Origin: Balneolaceae bacterium | Lineage (GTDB): Bacteria > Bacteroidota > Rhodothermia > Balneolales > Balneolaceae | Assembly (NCBI GenBank): GCA_034521495.1 | Contig: JAXHMK010000010.1 | Coordinates: forward strand, 186,001-250,000 | Direction: 5' to 3' | DNA length: 64,000 nucleotides | Shown: positions 63,388 to 64,000 of the stretch, in pieces | Layout: each line of letters begins with the position of its first letter | How positions within the stretch are numbered: position 1 is the first letter of the stretch | Position numbers and translations under genes: made by a program | Notes under the pieces: generated by a model | Database searches by the model: none | What the model was told of the DNA's origin: nothing | Seen by the model: the letters and a program-made list of their open reading frames with translations, nothing else

Positions 63388-64000
63388 TCAATCCGCTTTA
63401 TTCTGAAATTCCGGGTAAATCACCGATTCAACAGAGGTACACTTTCCTGTTTCTGTGTTAATATCCACAACAACACCGCACATCCGGTTGTCGTTTTTGG
63501 CAATTTTATAACGTTGTGGTGTTCCAAGCGTGAATCGCCGGATGGAGGTATCTTTGTCCATACCAATGACCGAATCAAAAGGCCCGGTCATGCCCACGTC
63601 TGTGATATATCCGGTGCCATTCGGCAGGATCCTGGCATCATTCGTAGGCGTATGTGTATGTGTTCCAACCACAGCAGAAACTTCGCCATCCACCGTCCAG
63701 GCATAAGCCATTTTTTCAGCTGTGGCTTCGGCATGAAAATCAACAAAAATAAGATTGGTTTCCTTTTTGATACGTTCGAGAGCCCATTCTGAGGTAGAAA
63801 AAGGATCGTCAATATCAGCCATAAACGTTCGACCCTGGAGATTTAAAACGCCCAACTTTAAACCGGTTTTACCGATATCGTAAATGCCGTATCCATATCC
63901 TGCATTTCCTTTTGGGAAGTTCAGTGGTCGAAGAAGGTGATCGTCTGTCTTCATGTAGGAAAAGATCTTCCACTTGTCGAACGAGTGGTTTCCGCCTGTG
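63388..64000 (-). CDS. YmdB-like metallophosphoesterase (5' end outside window)
   Basis: At least 204 residues are visible; the start lies beyond base 64000. The open frame continues upstream of an internal ATG as TGGNHSFDKWKIFSYMKTDD, including the metal-binding GNH motif of TIGR00282/YmdB phosphoesterases. Further motifs are FVDFHAEATAEKMAYAW, VVGTHTHTPTNDARIL and GMTGPFDSVIG. This type of enzyme hydrolyses cyclic nucleotides or RNA 2',3'-cyclic phosphates. It precedes the LolD-like gene by one base, so the two form an operon. Confidence 0.92.
   Translation of the reverse strand, partial: TGGNHSFDKWKIFSYMKTDDHLLRPLNFPKGNAGYGYGIYDIGKTGLKLGVLNLQGRTFMADIDDPFSTSEWALERIKKETNLIFVDFHAEATAEKMAYAWTVDGEVSAVVGTHTHTPTNDARILPNGTGYITDVGMTGPFDSVIGMDKDTSIRRFTLGTPQRYKIAKNDNRMCGVVVDINTETGKCTSVESVIYPEFQNKAD

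Overview
The window looks like part of the chromosome of a Bacteroidota-like marine or saline heterotroph, most likely a member of Balneolota. This is inferred from lipoprotein-rich gene content, two-subunit KorA/KorB 2-oxoacid:ferredoxin oxidoreductase, IcmF-type fused acyl-CoA mutase, FISUMP, Dabb, DUF427, DUF971 and DUF4112 families, several TTG/GTG starts and few clear Shine-Dalgarno sites. No ribosomal marker gene is present, so the phylum is a guess from gene families. There is no phage, CRISPR array or plasmid backbone.

Bases 1-17650 form a sensory island. A multi-PAS histidine kinase (5' end outside the window) is followed by a membrane histidine kinase. After a truncated IS66 transposase comes a group with an ABM-fold monooxygenase, a CarH-like cobalamin-binding photosensor without a DNA-binding domain, and a PAS-like histidine kinase whose start lies one base after the sensor stop. 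Next come an Rcp1-like single-domain response regulator and a 1151-residue REC-PAS-GAF-PAS4-HisKA_2 hybrid kinase. A DUF5060-type secreted glycosidase candidate and a receiver-PAS protein that stops abruptly close the region. The sensor/kinase pair is the best candidate for an unusual system: a light- or B12-responsive two-component pathway in which the photosensor would act through a kinase rather than by binding DNA.

Bases 17660-31500 hold korA-korB, corA, a FISUMP lipoprotein, a PaiB-like protein, a GH42-like secreted beta-galactosidase, a VapBC-type toxin-antitoxin pair, an M28 peptidase with an FN3 domain, a YefM/RelE-type pair, a Dabb lipoprotein and a frameshifted sterol desaturase.

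Bases 31500-46100 carry housekeeping and metabolic genes: DUF427, PlsC-like acyltransferase, O-methyltransferase, THUMP rRNA methyltransferase, SlyD-like FKBP, a CoA-binding protein, small membrane proteins, a BtuF-like cobalamin-binding protein, a PhoPQ-regulated (PqaA) lipoprotein, and a serine racemase/threonine dehydratase overlapping a secreted amidohydrolase. An AttH/CrtC-like secreted protein and tRNA-Ser(GGA) follow.

Bases 47200-64000 hold a secreted MBL-fold hydrolase, a SEC-C protein, glutaminyl cyclase, an orphan HigA antitoxin behind a fossil of HigB, and the NAD-salvage operon pncB-pncA with a frameshifted FAD oxidoreductase. They continue with an Ig-like lipoprotein, an MscS channel, icmF, DUF4112, a TPR membrane protein, a HAD phosphatase, and a LolD-type ABC ATPase directly after a YmdB-like phosphoesterase that runs off the window.

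Almost every long intergenic gap holds palindromic, MITE-like DNA. At least eight families are visible, several in two or three copies and some nested in each other. They explain the truncated transposase tail and many of the small spurious reading frames.
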